NCBI GenBank assembly: GCA_022605405.1
Contig: JABYQQ010000017.1
Coordinates: 682,001 to 746,000, forward strand
DNA from: Earliella scabrosa
Taxonomy: Eukaryota; Basidiomycota; Agaricomycetes; Polyporales; Polyporaceae
Length of the DNA stretch: 64,000 nucleotides
Reading direction: 5' to 3'
The notes below the pieces were generated by a model. That model was not told where the DNA came from. It was given only the letters and a program-made list of their open reading frames with translations, and did no database searches. Below, in pieces: positions 22,824-35,002 of this stretch (position 1 is its first letter; the number at the start of each line of letters is the position of its first letter). Both the position numbers and the translations under genes were made by a program.

Positions 22824-24373
22824 ATGTCTGAAGACCAGCCGTCCACGTTGGACCTGACTCGTTCTCCGCCGTCTGCTCCTCTTCCTACGCCCACGACCAT
22901 CTCCATCCGGTCGCTTCGACCTCGCAAGCAGAAATCCTCTGCAGCCTCCTCCGCTAACTCCTCACGCTCGTCGTCTCGCTCTCTGGCACAGTCTCCTCAA
23001 CGAACGGATCATGATGATGCCACCACCGTCGAGGATCAGATAGGGACCGGTGATATTCTAGGCAGCACAGGAGAAGGGAGCGGCGCAGGGATTAAGAGGA
23101 AGCATTCGTCTCCCTCAGGCGCAGGAAGCAGTCGAGGGAAGAGACGGCGAGGTACCCGTCTAGCAGGTGAGTATCATTTTCCCCCTTTGTTGCATTTTCG
23201 AAGAAGAAGACGTCTCGTAAGTTGAGCGTCGCTGCGGTCAATCTTTGCGGCTCGCTGTCGCCGAGATATGCGCCCACAACTGCCGGTAGGATATTCATCC
23301 AGTGCCCGCCGTATGCTTCGCATGTACTGGGAGCTGGTTATTCTCAAAAATTTCCTCACCCTATGCTATCCTGCGCTCCGACAGGAGGCCATTGGTGGCC
23401 ATATCCTCGTGCTTTATCTCGGTGGCTAGCAGCAGCATCATCCTGAGACGAGTGCTCAGATTGCGCCCGTATTGGGGCGTTGGAAGGCGCGACCCTGGTC
23501 GCTCTGGCGATATCGCGAACTACCTGCTATCTTGGCCTTTCTCCATGTAGTCGAAGATCTGACTGACGTGTCCCGTTTGCAGATAATGAGGATCCAAGGG
23601 ACAGTCGTGAGGGCGTCACACAATCAAGCGATCCAGCCTCCTCTGGCGAAGGCCCGTCATATGCCGAAGCCCCTACTGCAGGTGGCAACTCGAGTCTCAG
23701 GCCTCGTCGGGTCAGACAGGAGGAGCCAACGGAGGCATACGAACGTATGATGGACGAGGTTGTGTTGGGGTCTTCCGCTACGTCCTCCTCCACGGGCGCT
23801 AGTTCTGACCCAACCGCATCCGCTACTCAAAACACGATGACCTATGACGACTCCTGGTATCATGGGGCGACAGCCTCCCTTGCAAGTACGTTATCTCTCC
23901 CGCCTGACTCTCCGGCCCATATCGTAGGCACAAGCCGCTCGATCTCGCCCACATCATTGCGGGACGAACCGCCTGAGGCAGGCTCATCAAGCTCAGCATC
24001 AGCTTCGGCAGTGGCAACGCCCAAGCCCAGGCCTCCCGAATTGGTACCAATTCAAGAGGTCGAACCGCTAGCAGCATACACATGTCCCATATGTTTCTCC
24101 CCACCGACATACGCCACGATCACCCCATGTGGCCACGTCCTTTGTGGCGAGTGCCTCTTCACCGCGGTTAAGACGACGATCCAGCGCGGCGCTTACACGC
24201 TGCCTGCGGGAGAACGGCTGACAGCTAGGTGCGCTCACACCCGCACCACATCCGTTCAAAGCTCATCATGGCCTCTTCTCAGATGTCCGGTGTGCAGGGC
24301 GCCCATCCCGGGATGGGATGGGAAGGGCGGAGGGGTTATCGGTTTGAAACCGCGCGCGGTGTTCAGTCTGTAG
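22824..24373 (+). CDS. RING-finger protein, SLX8/RNF4-like E3 ubiquitin ligase candidate (359 aa)
   Basis: Predicted E3 ubiquitin ligase. Exons 22824-23166, 23583-24228 and 24283-24373 join in phase. The N-terminal 200 residues are disordered and Ser-rich, with basic clusters (RPRKQK and GKRRRG) that could act as nuclear signals. The RING finger is C-terminal: CPICFSPPTYATITPCGHVL then CGECLF, and after the last intron CPVCRAPIPGW. This gives a complete C3HC4 pattern with HVLC as zinc ligands. The last intron splits the final cysteine pair. A C-terminal RING after a long polar region matches the SUMO-targeted ligase SLX8; SUMO-interacting motifs were not clearly seen, so that assignment is inference. 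The first intron is 416 nt, far longer than others in the window. Confidence 0.8.
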
Positions 24374-24623
24374 GGTCCGACGATGCTCGGATATATCGAT
24401 TTGGAAGGTTAGTCTTCCAATGTTGGTCCCCGTCATAATGAACTGCGTCCCGACGTGACCGTGAGATTAGGGGTCTCGACTCCTCCCCAGACTGCCTTGA
24501 GATAGAACCGGCGCATCCGCCTGTACCTCGTCGTCAGATTCCCACCACTAACAGACCACCATCCGTCTGTCGCTTCGCTTCGTACTAGCCTGACATGCGG
24601 TGGTACGACTTCTACTGCCTCAC
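24374..24623. other. Short intergenic stretch
   Basis: Nothing recognised beyond the 3' end of the RING gene. Confidence 0.4.
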
Positions 24624-25177
24624 ATGCCACCGTTGGACTCGATCCTGCGTAACACGGCTAATGTTGGCCACCGTTCGGCACTCGTAACGCTCCTTCAACT
24701 CGCTACCTACCGCACAGCCTCACGGTCATGCTCGAGCACGTTCCACCAAGGTTCGCAATCCACGCCGATTACTTCCGCAAGCATTCGTAAGCCCATCGAC
24801 GGCGGCCTGGTCGGAGCAACTCAGGTATGTAATGAATTCCATCACTGTCATGTCCCGTCTCCTAACCGACGTCTCACTCTATCTCTAGAAGCGCGACTGT
24901 GGAGAGCGATGAGCAGCGACTCTAGTGCCGGCAGCAGCTGTGCCCGACGCATCGTGTATCTGTCATCGAGCAGCGTTTTGAAATCCATGAAGCTGCACCG
25001 ATGGCCTCGCGCCTCTGGGTGCGCGAGGACGCTGGTGACCTGCACAGGTTGAGGAACCGCGGGAGAAGTCTGACGGTTGACGAGAACAGGACTGAACAGG
25101 AGCCGAAACAATGTGTCCGTCTGGGTGTTCCCGTCAAAACGCCAGCTCTTGCTGGTCATCATCAGCGACTTCATTGA
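24624..25177 (+). CDS. Possible hypothetical protein, 127 aa, three exons
   Basis: Candidate exons 24624-24648, 24718-24824 and 24926-25177 join in phase. The protein starts MPPLDSILPSRSC and ends PVKTPALAGHHQRLH. The second intron has GTATGT, a CTAACC branch site and a choice of TAG acceptors; only the second acceptor keeps a long frame open. A different ATG at 24595 in another frame (MRWYDFYCLTCHRW) also looks coding up to the first donor. No domain recognised. Confidence 0.38.
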
Positions 25178-26880
25178 TCGCACCAGACGTCAAAGTAGCG
25201 TGCAAACGCTGCCCCAGCTCGGGCGCCACAAAGCCCATCGATTGAGATGGCCCAACCGTCCGCTGCACGCGCTTCCCCTCTCGTCCGATGGCGTGAGGGC
25301 GACGGTCGATGCTTCCCAAGGTCAAAGACCGTTCCATCTCCGACCCCTCGCACCCCATGCCGGCCTCCCGCATTCCCGTTCTCATGGTCGCCCGCATTCG
25401 ATGATCTTCCTCAACATATGAAAGGCCTCGTGCGCGCGACGGTGCATTCATGGACGCGACATGAACTCCCATCATCGGCGTTTCCGTGGCTGTGGGCCCA
25501 CTCGACGACGTGATGCACTTGTCCTCCGGGCCGGCAACGGACGTCGCGACCTCTATGGCGACCGAGCATCACCGCCTCGCCGGACCTGTGCCCCCTGCGC
25601 CTTACTGAGGAGAGGCAGACACTGGACAGGCGCATGACATCGGATGGTACGGGGTGTCATTTCAATGCCGGGATGGGTGCCACGCCCTCTGCGCTGTCGC
25701 TGCGGGTGGAAGCAGAGAGACCAAGGCATGGACCTCGTCGATCGGGAAGTCGAGCTGGCTGTCTTGGTTCTGTCACCGGGAATGAATTCGTAAGCAGGTT
25801 GGTCGCAGCTCCGAGCTTCCCCTCTCGTTCCACCCTTTGCGCGCCTATCTGTTAGCTGGTACTGATGGTACCCTTTCCGGGAAGCCCGACAGAATGTGTT
25901 GCCGTGCGATCACGCCGCTGCGGAATGACATGCACATCGAATGGGAAGAGCTCTCGAACTTCGAAGCGCACCGAGCCAACGCTACGTGGTGCTATTGCTC
26001 AACTGGGACCGTTCGCTCGATGCGGCAGAGCCCTTGCTCGTCACGGTGTGGTTCCGGGAGCGAGGTTCTAAGGTTATCCTCTAACTCCGCTGTGTCCATG
26101 CACGTCCCCAATTTGACCACCGAAGCAGCATATGGGTTTCCACACCTGGCAGCAGCCCGTTTCTCTGTCGCCCGAGATCCGTTCGGAGGGACATGCGACC
26201 ACCAAGAGGACCCACCTGTGCTTTCTTGAGTGGGCGTGTGTGAAGATGGCCGCTGGGTGCGCTTCGGCCGTCAGACCTCGTCAGGTACGCAGTCGAGCGC
26301 TACGTTCCGCATTCGTTGCCTGAACTCTGCTCTCGTCCGTAGAAGGCATCGGCGAGCCGAGAGCGCGTGATGTCATCATCGCGAATGTCATGACTTTGAA
26401 CACGATCATGCACGCACTACCTGGGGCACGAACGCAATCTCGAGCGTGTCCCTGAACATCGTGAACTGCGGCAGATTCTCCACGGGCGAGCCTATGCTGG
26501 TATCGCTATCGGTGTCGCCCTCGACACCCTCCGCTCGAAGCGGACTCTTGCACGCACTTGAGCACGTCATGTCTAAGCTCTCCGCCCCAAACAGCAGCAG
26601 ACTTCCTGCGAACGTGCCTACGGTCTCATACGGCCACGCGCCATGTCCATAACTGACCACATACTGAGAGTGCGGCACCAATTTCCGCGCCGGGGGTTCA
26701 GAAGCTGTACGGCATCCCGCCATAGTCGCCCACGCCCAAGGCCCGACATAGACTCAAAATATCCGTCCCGCGCATGAGCCCCCGCACGCTGTCCAATCGT
26801 CAGCCGTCACACCGACACCCCGGGGAACAGTCGGGGGCGTCGATGAGCAGTCAGCAGTCAGTGCGGACGTCCGTGATAGT
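25178..26880. other. Unresolved stretch with several possible exons
   Basis: Plus-strand frames with protein-like composition occur at about 25247-25500, 25480-25570 and 25630-25790 (followed by a GTAAGC donor), and at 25930-26230. A minus-strand frame of 105 codons lies at 26406-26723 (starts MAGCRTASEPP). I could not connect any of these with consistent phase into one convincing gene, so no product is named. Confidence 0.3.
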
Positions 26881-27759
26881 GGAGGTGATATCACGTAATT
26901 GCGGTGGTTTGCGCTTGTTCCCAGCCAGAGCACAAGGGCGTCCGTGTCTCCGCTCGACGAGGCCTGATAATGCGGCCACGTTTGGCGAAAGCCACGTCTT
27001 CCTGCGGTCGCTTGCTCGCTCCCAACTCCGCCCCATATCATCAGTCATGCTTTCTTCTGACTCTGACTGGAGCCTCTCCCGACAGACCACCTGCGGACGC
27101 AGTGCATGTTCCTTTGGCGGAGTTGGCGGGTCGGTGTTTGGGCTTGCGGGGACCTCGGACATAGGAAGCATCGGAGAGCCGGAGTGGTTGGGCAGGCCGC
27201 ATGAGCCCACGGATAGAAGGTGCGCCGTGTATTACCTCGCTTCAGAATAATGGTCGATCAATTGCGACATGACAGCATCGGCGCTCTGATGGTACAGCCT
27301 GAAGCTCGCTAGAGGAGGAGAGACAAGGCGCACTGCTTCGAGAGGTACGTCGTAGCGATGGAGCTCAACAGGCCACGGCAAGTCCGACACCTTCTCCCCG
27401 GGACAGCACGAATCATTGAGGTCATGTCGCTCGTTGCACACAGCAAGTGTGCTGTAGAGACTCCGAGGGCACTCGTCTCCAGTTACCGCTGGCACAAGGG
27501 CTCGACCCCTTCTCGAGGTGCGTCTGGCTCCCAGGCAGTGAGCCTTGTAACCTCAGCAGGACTGAGCGCTCTCCGTAGCAGCACAGGCCTCATCGATGCC
27601 GACAACAACCGTCTGAAGCACGTCGATATCAGCGCTCGACGCCCAATCGCTGAAACGCACGTCTTGTCCACGAAGCCCCACAGCATGCCAAGATCCGCAA
27701 ACCACCTCGAAGGCGTGCGCCGAGCTATTCCTGTCCTCCTCGCTCATGGCTCTTGCCAT
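26881..27759 (-). CDS. Possible hypothetical gene, incomplete model
   Basis: Two minus-strand exons fit in phase. The segment ending QLIDHYSEA at about 27238 joins the segment starting PNTDPPTPPKEHAL near 27148 and ending QLRDITSTITD at 26881. An upstream frame from an ATG at 27759 (MARAMSEEDRNSS) may be the first exon, but the junctions around 27490-27580 show competing frames. A plus-strand frame overlaps the whole segment. The product is unknown and the model should be treated as provisional. Confidence 0.3.
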
Positions 27760-28407
27760 AGCGTCGGTGTGATTGCTGAATGTGCGTGCGACGGATCTTC
27801 AGCCATCTCCTGTCGAGCGGAGGAAGCATGTGATAGGTCTCACACCTATGTGTATGTCTTTTCCTTGTGGCGCTCGGCTCGATCACCGTCATGGAACTCC
27901 ATTCTCACTGCATCGTTGTTCCGTGGGCTGCGTAGGTTATCTTGCCCCCAGGATTCGTCTTATTCAAGGCAACGAGCGAATGTGCGTGTGCTTAGTGGAG
28001 GGCCTTGCGCGGCACCGGTCGTTCTATGGCTTGCCGACAACGCACATCGGCACCCACGTCAAAGATCCGACTTGGCAGTGGACGGGACATGTGAGCGGCA
28101 CGAGTGGAAACGTACTGGTGCCTTATCTGTCCAAATGCCGCAAGCGACGTCCCGACATAGGAGCCCTAGCCGTCAGAGGAGGTGCACCTTCGTCCCGATG
28201 TGGTTCCCGGCATATGCATGACTATACGTCACTCCGACATGAGTTCGGCCAGCGAGGTTAGCATGGCATCGCCGCCTCGTCCGCTGGTAGCACGTCTCGT
28301 CGCTCACTTCTCCAACAGCGCAGTGCTGGAGACGTCGGGCTTCCCATAGGTTCTTCCACTCCATGACGCTGCCCTGTCACCCCTGACGAAGGCACGGAAT
28401 GTCTCAG
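27760..28407. other. Unresolved stretch
   Basis: A plus-strand frame runs from 27773 to 28261 without stops, and other frames overlap it. It may hold the 5' exons of the 28408-28823 gene. No phase-consistent join was found. Confidence 0.25.
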
Positions 28408-28823
28408 GTCCTGCAAGTTTGATCGTCGCGTCTGTCTCCCGTCCGCGGACGTCAACCAAGGCGAGCTATGCCTCGCAGACATACCGTATCCACACGATAC
28501 AATCCGTACACGACATCGGGATGAGAATGTTTACCCAACGGATCTGTCACGCACCGACGTCGGCGCGCCCGTGCCTAGGTCACGCCGGCGCTCCGCCGTC
28601 GTACACCCATCCGCTGAGTGTGCGCGCAAGTCGGCGCGGGACATACGGTGGCTGCTTCTAGTCTCGCCTGGGACATGACAACGACATCGACATGTCTGCA
28701 GCTGCGCAGCCAGAGGAGGAATCGCAACGTTTGTATTTGACATTAACATTGCCCGTTACGTCTGCCGACATTTCTGCTGATCTCGAGTTGCCCAGATACC
28801 CGAATGTGCACTTCGCTCTGTGA
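28408..28823 (+). CDS. 3' exons of a hypothetical gene (partial model)
   Basis: Two exons join in phase across a 60-nt GTACAC-TTCTAG intron. Exon 28408-28600 contains DVNQGELCLADIPYPHD and SRTDVGAPVPRSRRR. Exon 28662-28823 contains HDNDIDMSAAAQPEEESQ and ends RYPNVHFAL. The first exon begins after a CTCAG acceptor; its upstream partner is not identified, so the N-terminus is missing. No domain recognised. Confidence 0.4.
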
Positions 28824-29060
28824 TGCTCTCTCCTCCGGGGCGACGTACGTACCTCCTCGGGAATTCGCATTGGGTGCGCTGTGGTCCAGGTGATCCTTCG
28901 ACGAGGCTACCGCCTTACCGCGCCGTGATCGTGATTGAGTCTTCGCGAACCCTTGTGGCAGCCTATCCCGTGCTGACCTGCACGAGAGCTTATTGGCGAC
29001 GACCGGCCTCGCACCATAGGCGGTGCAGCGGCTGCAACGAGGAAGCCATAATATGTTGGC

Positions 29061-29998
29061 ATGGCTGCTGACCGCTCCGAAGCCGCAGCTGGATTTGGAA
29101 GATTAGAAGGAGATGCAAGTGAATCTTGGCCGGAGAAGCGGCGTGCTTCGTGCAGCTCGCGGCTCCCACATAACGTTACAATTCGTCCTCCGACGTAGGA
29201 TGCTGTACACGAGCTATGGAGGTGAGTGGTCTTTTTGCCGAGGGCATGAATGGAACATGACAACTTACTTGCTCAACTTACAGCTCGCAGCGCGGAGGTT
29301 CAGTAGGCATGGATGCCGGCTGGCCGGATGGAGGGTTCGCGAGTTTGGTTCGTTCCCGCAGCGTTCCGGTCAAGATGTTGGCATCGAGAGGAGTGTGGTC
29401 CTGTCAGCGACCGAGCCGTCAGCGGTCAAAATCAGATCCTTGTTGATCGCGGCCCGGTGTGCGCGATCCAAGGCGTCCTCCCGCAATGACGATCCTGGTA
29501 TGCTCACTTGGACCTCCAGCGGCTTGCAGCTGGCCATCGTAACGTTACGTAACGCGAACCGCCGGTGTTTTCAAACTCGCGAGAGCATGGGACGGAATGT
29601 CCGACATACTCACGACTTGGGCTTCTCCAGGGGAGGTGTCGTATGCATACCAATGCATGGCGAGGTTCATCATGCCAATCCCCGTTGTGCACAATGCACA
29701 TCAGCCCCGTGCTCCGAGTTTTCCTCGAATCTTCGTTGCACAAGATCAGCGGGAGGTGATTGGTCCTGGCGGAAGTGATAGAACGCGCTGCATACCTCCA
29801 GATCGGGCGAACTCAAATATATCGCGGCGGGAGGGAAAATATGATAGGTGGGTGTTCCTCATCCCGAGCGACCCTTCTCCCGAGGTCGAGGCGGGGTTCG
29901 GAGCGCTGTTTGGCACACGACTGTTGCATTCCATTACCACGGTCTGCGTAATGTTTCCGGGCGGCGTCGAGGAACACGAACATGTTGTTACGGTTTGA
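29061..29998 (+). CDS. Hypothetical protein, 220 aa, with a 23-nt internal exon
   Basis: Exons 29061-29118, 29199-29221, 29284-29497 and 29631-29998 all join in phase. The protein starts MAADRSEAAAGFGRLEGD and ends FPGGVEEHEHVVTV. The second exon is only 23 nt. The introns start GTGAAT, GTGAGT and GTATGC and end GTAG, TTACAG and TCCAG. The C-terminal half reads like a compact domain (YDRWVFLIPSDPSPEVEAG, then LHSITTVCVMFPGG), but I do not recognise its family. No signal peptide. Confidence 0.55.
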
Positions 29999-31334
29999 CC
30001 AGAGCATGAGAGAGGATGGCACTGGATGGTATCTGCGGCGTTCCCCATCTCCGAGCTGGGCGGAGGAGAGGGTCGGGGAGGCGAGTACCATATATGGCAC
30101 GACCGTACGCCGGGGCGCGCCGTAAGGGTAGGCGCCGTGGGAAACTTGTGCGGCGGGAGCAGGCGCTCATGATCCAGGGCAAGCGCAACCGCCTGGTGGA
30201 TGTCGCAGAAGAGTGACAGTCAATCAAGGCGGATCAAGGCTTTGCGTTATCGAGCTGCGTACAAGATTGCCGCTGATCTCCTGTTGCGCTGAAAAATGGG
30301 GCTGATCTAGTCGGTCGTCCTCTATTCAACGCCCCCGACGTCTCTCTCGGCCGCGAGCAGCGAGGACACCCCGCTTCGCACAAACAGAACTCGAAGCACG
30401 ATTCGCGCTCGGTCGCAGTCACTGTCTGCCAGCCAGACTCACGAAGCGCGACGGGTGCCGCCGGTATGTATTTTGGACTGCAAATATGGAGTAGCTGGCG
30501 ACCAGGAGACATACGGCAGCGTCACCTTGATGGGATGATGCTGGCGTTGATGTGGCATCAAACTGTTGGAGTTCGGAGGGTCCAGGGTTTGGCGAGGCCG
30601 CAGTCTGCCCGACGGCCGCTGGACCGTACGACGGGCCGCCGTCGTGCCTCGACTGGGGCCGGACATCGTCGGGCGGGCTGCGCGCGACGAGGGCGGGCCC
30701 GAAGGCCGTGCGCCATGCGTGTTTCGGCCCAAGAGCGCACAGTTCGCCGCGAGGGGCTGGGGCGGCGTGCGGATGCAGTAGTCGGAGGCGCGGAGAGGGA
30801 GCGAGAGGCGGGAGTTGTGTGCGGAGGGCCGGAGGCGATGGACGGGCGACAATATCACTTCGCAACAATCTGCCAAACGCGGACGTTGGCGAATCGGCTT
30901 CTGTAATGGACTGGACTGGATAAGGCAAGTGATGTGATGGCGTCGCGAGCCAGGGCATGCAGGGGCATGTCAACAGTTCGCGCTCGCGGGACGCCAATAA
31001 TACGACATTTTGACAAACGTCGCTACCTGTCCCGCCGCAAACGGTGGTAAGGCATTTGCCATGATTGATCCCAGAGGCCCACATTCTGAATCGCGGCTGA
31101 ATCTGGGCAGTGCAGAAGTTGCCGTCCTACCATCACTTTCGCTCGAAGTCGAAGGGCTTTTCAGATGCGCTCCCACAGCACTAGAGCCTAGCACAAAACC
31201 GTCCATCCTCCCTTCCTTCCTACCAACTTCTTCATCTCCGCTTTCGCACCATCGTGCTTCCTCGTCCCCGCCCCCTTCTTCCTCCTTGCACGCGCACTCA
31301 CGAACACGACCCGACCCTCCACGTCTGCCCTGCT
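29999..31334. other. GC-rich intergenic region
   Basis: About 30550-30880 is very rich in CG dinucleotides and is open in several frames on both strands (up to 221 codons on the minus strand at 30419-31084). It may contain a minus-strand Pro/Arg-rich exon ending at a GTGAGT donor near 30442, or it may be a promoter island for the gene at 31335. Pyrimidine-rich tracts at 31200-31290 precede that gene's ATG, as is usual for basidiomycete promoters. Confidence 0.35.
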
Positions 31335-33241
31335 ATGCTAACTGACGACCTCCCTTGGCCGGAGCTCGGTAACGTCTCGCGCGGCGCCACTAGGGGCAAT
31401 CAGGGCCAGAAAGGCGTTCTGGGCCCTCCCGACAGCGAGGGTCGCTGTCTCCTCCAGCTTCGTGTCCAGCCCGGCGTGCTCGCCGTCAAGCTCAATCGCC
31501 AGGCTAGCGATTGGTACCGCACGCTCGACTCCGAGGTCAACCGCGCCCTCAAGCTGACCAAGACCTACTGGCGAAAGGCCCGTCGCCGGCAGGACTACGA
31601 TGCGCGCGCGGACCAAGATCACATGGAGCTTCACGAGTGGCTTCAGCAGCTCAAGGACAAGGTCATGTCCCACCTCGAGGTGCTCATGCAGAAGGGCGAG
31701 ATCCAGGGTCCCCCATACATCATGCCCGACAACATCGAGCTCACTTTCCTGCGCAAGTTCATCGAGCGACAAGCACAGGGCATTCCCCATAATCCCCGCC
31801 TACGCCGCGCCCTCGGTCAGAATCGGGCTGGAGGCGTGGACCAGCAGTACTCGTCCAAGATCTCTGTTGGCTCGTCACCGTCCATATCCCTCGCGAACTG
31901 TATCGGATTCTCAGACAAGCGTACGTCCAGCGTCTCGTGACCCATGCAGAGAGGTTCGCTGACATCCGCCCAGAAGAACCTAACGAAGACGACACGACAA
32001 ATCCGAACGACGGCGAGCAGGGGTCACATTCACTGCTGAACGAAGTCAATCTGAACCGTACGTGATCTGATGTGCAGCCCCTTGTTCTGCTCCGATGTTG
32101 ATCGCACATTCTCTTCAACAGGACGCAATCTCGCGAGCGCGAGAGTCACCTTCTCGCGAGCACAGAGGGACACACAGGAGGCGTTCGCTCGGTACACCGC
32201 ATGTATGGAGGCCGAGACCCAAGCACGGCAACAGCTCAGCATGCTCGAAGAACGCCGCGACGCACTGAGTGAGTGATACCGATGTCGTCATGATCGATTT
32301 GACTAACATGATACAGTGGCTTCACTAGCGGAGAGCTTCCGAACCGATTACATGGACTGTGCGTACCGGTGGTGAAACGCGACCGCTTCATCTCTGACAC
32401 GGACCCTGTTGTAGCACCAAGTGGGTCCACGAAACAGTCGCCCCTCGTCGACGACATGCAAAACACTCTCGAGCGTTCCGACTCCCGGGCGAGCACATCG
32501 CAGTCTCACGACGACGTAATGAACACGATGTGAGTGGTCTTCTCCCGCAGCGCAGGGTTCGCGAACTGACCGGTCGCAACAGACCCAACAATCACGTGGC
32601 CTTGCAGGACAACGTCGCGGCTTGGAAGACTATGAGGGAGATGCAATGGCCTCATGGCGATGCCATGGCTGTCCCTGATGTCTCCCGAGGACACCATGAG
32701 TTGAGCTCAGTTGATCAGGTGCGGTCTTCTGCGGCCAGTTGTCCGGGTCTTCCGCTCCTAACGATCTATCTTTAGACGTTCTCTCCCGCAGCGCGTGCCC
32801 AGGAGATGCAGATTAATGCGATGGGCCAGATGGAGCGCAAACACCCACGAAGCTGGGAGGAGTTGCAGAGTAAGTCTCACTCCTGTTCTTTCGCATCGCG
32901 ACACCCGCCCGCCACACGTCATGCAGCGCATTGCCCTGAAACTGACCGAACGTTCTGTTGCAGGTCAAACCGCGTTCGAAGTGAGTGATTCAAGACTGTG
33001 CGTAAAAGTATTATGGTGTGACCGTCTTGTGATGACACTCAAGGATATCTCTTCTCTACCACCGCGGAAACGCCATCATCAGCTATCCGGCGCAGACTTC
33101 CTGGCAACTTCTCGCTCGGTATGCTCCTCAATAAGGCAGTCTGCGATGGTGCCGCCCGGACAGGCGGCGATGCATCAGAGCGTCGCCGTCCTCGCCGGCG
33201 CACCGCCGAACGCCGCTGAGCTGAGCGGCCTGGCCTTATGA
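31335..33241 (+). CDS. Hypothetical protein, 472 aa, nine exons including a 17-nt exon
   Basis: All nine exons join in phase: 31335-31920, 31974-32057, 32122-32268, 32317-32358, 32415-32529, 32583-32718, 32776-32869, 32964-32980 and 33044-33241. The introns have good donors and CTAAC-type branch sites (for example GACTAACATGATACAG). The N-terminal third is helical and charged (LHEWLQQLKDKVMSHLEVLM), and a second helical stretch is AFARYTACMEAETQARQQ. The middle is acidic and polar (QEPNEDDTTNPNDGEQGS). The C-terminal exon has PPRKRHHQLSG and an Ala-rich end. Composition suggests an intracellular, perhaps nuclear, protein with short coiled coils. No family recognised. Confidence 0.68.
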
Positions 33242-35002
33242 CTCGGTGCTGAACGGCGGTTCTGACGCCTTGCGCCCCGCCGTCGTACGTGCGCGTTCTC
33301 CGCCTACCACCAACTCCGCCGAGGGCGCTGACCGCTTTTGTTCCGCAGTTATACTACATGTTTCACTTAATGCGCCCGACCGCGCTCCCATCCCCGACCC
33401 TGCAACTCCATGGATACTCACCGCCTACCGCTCGACATGCGACTGACCGCCCGCCCCATGCCTATGCCGATGCATTGCATCCCGCCCCCGCCACCACTCG
33501 GACATTCGCGCTCTTTATGCATAAGGTTATTCTATGTTGTGCTGCCTCGCCTCCGTCTCGCCTGCAATGCTCTGACATATCCTTATGCTCTCGAGACAAT
33601 GGACTCTCTCCCTTCCCCTTGATCCCCCCACCCACACGAGACACGACGCGCCTCGCATCCAGAACCTAACTCCTGCCCGTGAACACTCCGACTCCACTCG
33701 CATGCACGGCATCCCACATCCTAGTCTTCATCCCTCCATTGTAGATATCCCGATATCCCCTTCGCATCTTCGCATTAGTCTGTACAACACGCCCGCGCAA
33801 GCCTGCTTGATTATTTGTTTGGTGAGCCCCCTCCCCTCGCACGCGCTTCCCGGATCCGAATGTGACACTCGCAGTGTAGATTGTATCGCTGTCGTCCTCT
33901 GCTGCATTTTCGCCCCTTCTCAATTTGATGTTGTGTTACTAGCATCTGCCCCATCCGAGTGCGTCCCACCGCTTGTGTGCCTTCGAGCCTTCGTGCCGTC
34001 TGTCTGGACTCTGAAGCCTGGGTTCAAACTCCGTACGCATCTCCGGAAGTCCTGATCTCCGATTGGAATTCTGCCGTGAATATCGGCCGCTTCGCCGAGT
34101 CTCGTGAGTGCACCGATCGTGAACTCTATGTACACGAGCAAGGCGAACGGAGGTATCTGCATCTTCAATCATGCCACACACATCGCCGGTCTCCCGCCGC
34201 CCAGGCGATGTTTTGGGCTGCATACTTACGACACATGAGAATGCACTGTGGTCTCAAGCGTCCTGAGCGTCGCTCGTGTGTGAACCAGAGCACCCACCAG
34301 GCACGTCGCGCCGAGCTAGGCCCCTTGATAATGGTGCGTCGTCGTCACCGTGTCCGCCTCGACATCACTCGCTGATGACTTTTTCATCCCCTGTCCAGGG
34401 CGCGCAGGCACCGTGGACAAATCCGCGGTGGTTTGCGCCACAAGAATGCGATTTCTGGGCTCAAGGTTTGGTCGCGGTTCCCTCCCCTTCCCTCACGCGC
34501 GCAGATGTGTCTTCCGGAAAAGGCAACCACACGGGGCACTGCCTCGGGCGAGCTCGCGCGCGGTGGCTCGGCTGCGTTCTCTCCATGCTCTGTACCACCA
34601 TGTACTCGTTCCGGGCGTGCGCCCACGCAGGTGAGTCCTTGGAATGTGGTTTTCCTGAGGTATGCGCAGTGCCTCAGTACCTTACGCAACAATCGGGGAA
34701 TGTCGTTCTGCGGTGTCCGCAATCGACTTCTGCGGCGTGTGACACCTAGACCGTAGCCACCCGCCCGAGGTGGCCATGTCTGGGTCAAGTGGCCCCACCT
34801 CTGGCTGCTGGGGCTAGTGCTGCCACCAGCTGAGCCGCAGTCCGTCAGCTGCGTGTTATTTCTTATCCGGATTTACCCAGTCTTTCGCTTATGTCGTCCG
34901 CCGCTCTCACATGGATCTTTACAGTGACAGGCGTGATAGCTGATAGCAGCGCTGCGCCGAGGTCTTGTGCCGCTAGGCTCTGATTTACGTCGAAATGCTC
35001 GT
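33242..35002. other. Unresolved stretch with probable plus-strand exons
   Basis: A plus-strand open segment (about 33960-34092) containing SPEVLISDWNSAVNIGRFAE ends at a GTGAGT donor. An in-phase acceptor near 34206 leads to RDVLGCILTTHENALWSQAS and a stop at about 34265. Another open set lies at 34399-34814. Upstream, 33400-33900 is pyrimidine-rich on the plus strand, like a promoter. The exons seem real in part, but I could not fix a start codon. Confidence 0.35.

Noticed and set aside
25400..25800. Resemblance to a Copia retrotransposon integrase/reverse-transcriptase region
   Set aside because: Only vague similarity in short stretches; no catalytic motifs, LTRs or polyprotein frame were found.
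27358..28221. Open plus frame of 287 codons
   Set aside because: It lies antisense to minus-strand exons that splice in phase and has no domain; kept out of the gene list.
30419..31084. Minus frame of 221 codons rich in Pro and Arg
   Set aside because: Composition follows the CG-rich island and other frames are open too; no ATG-to-splice model could be built.
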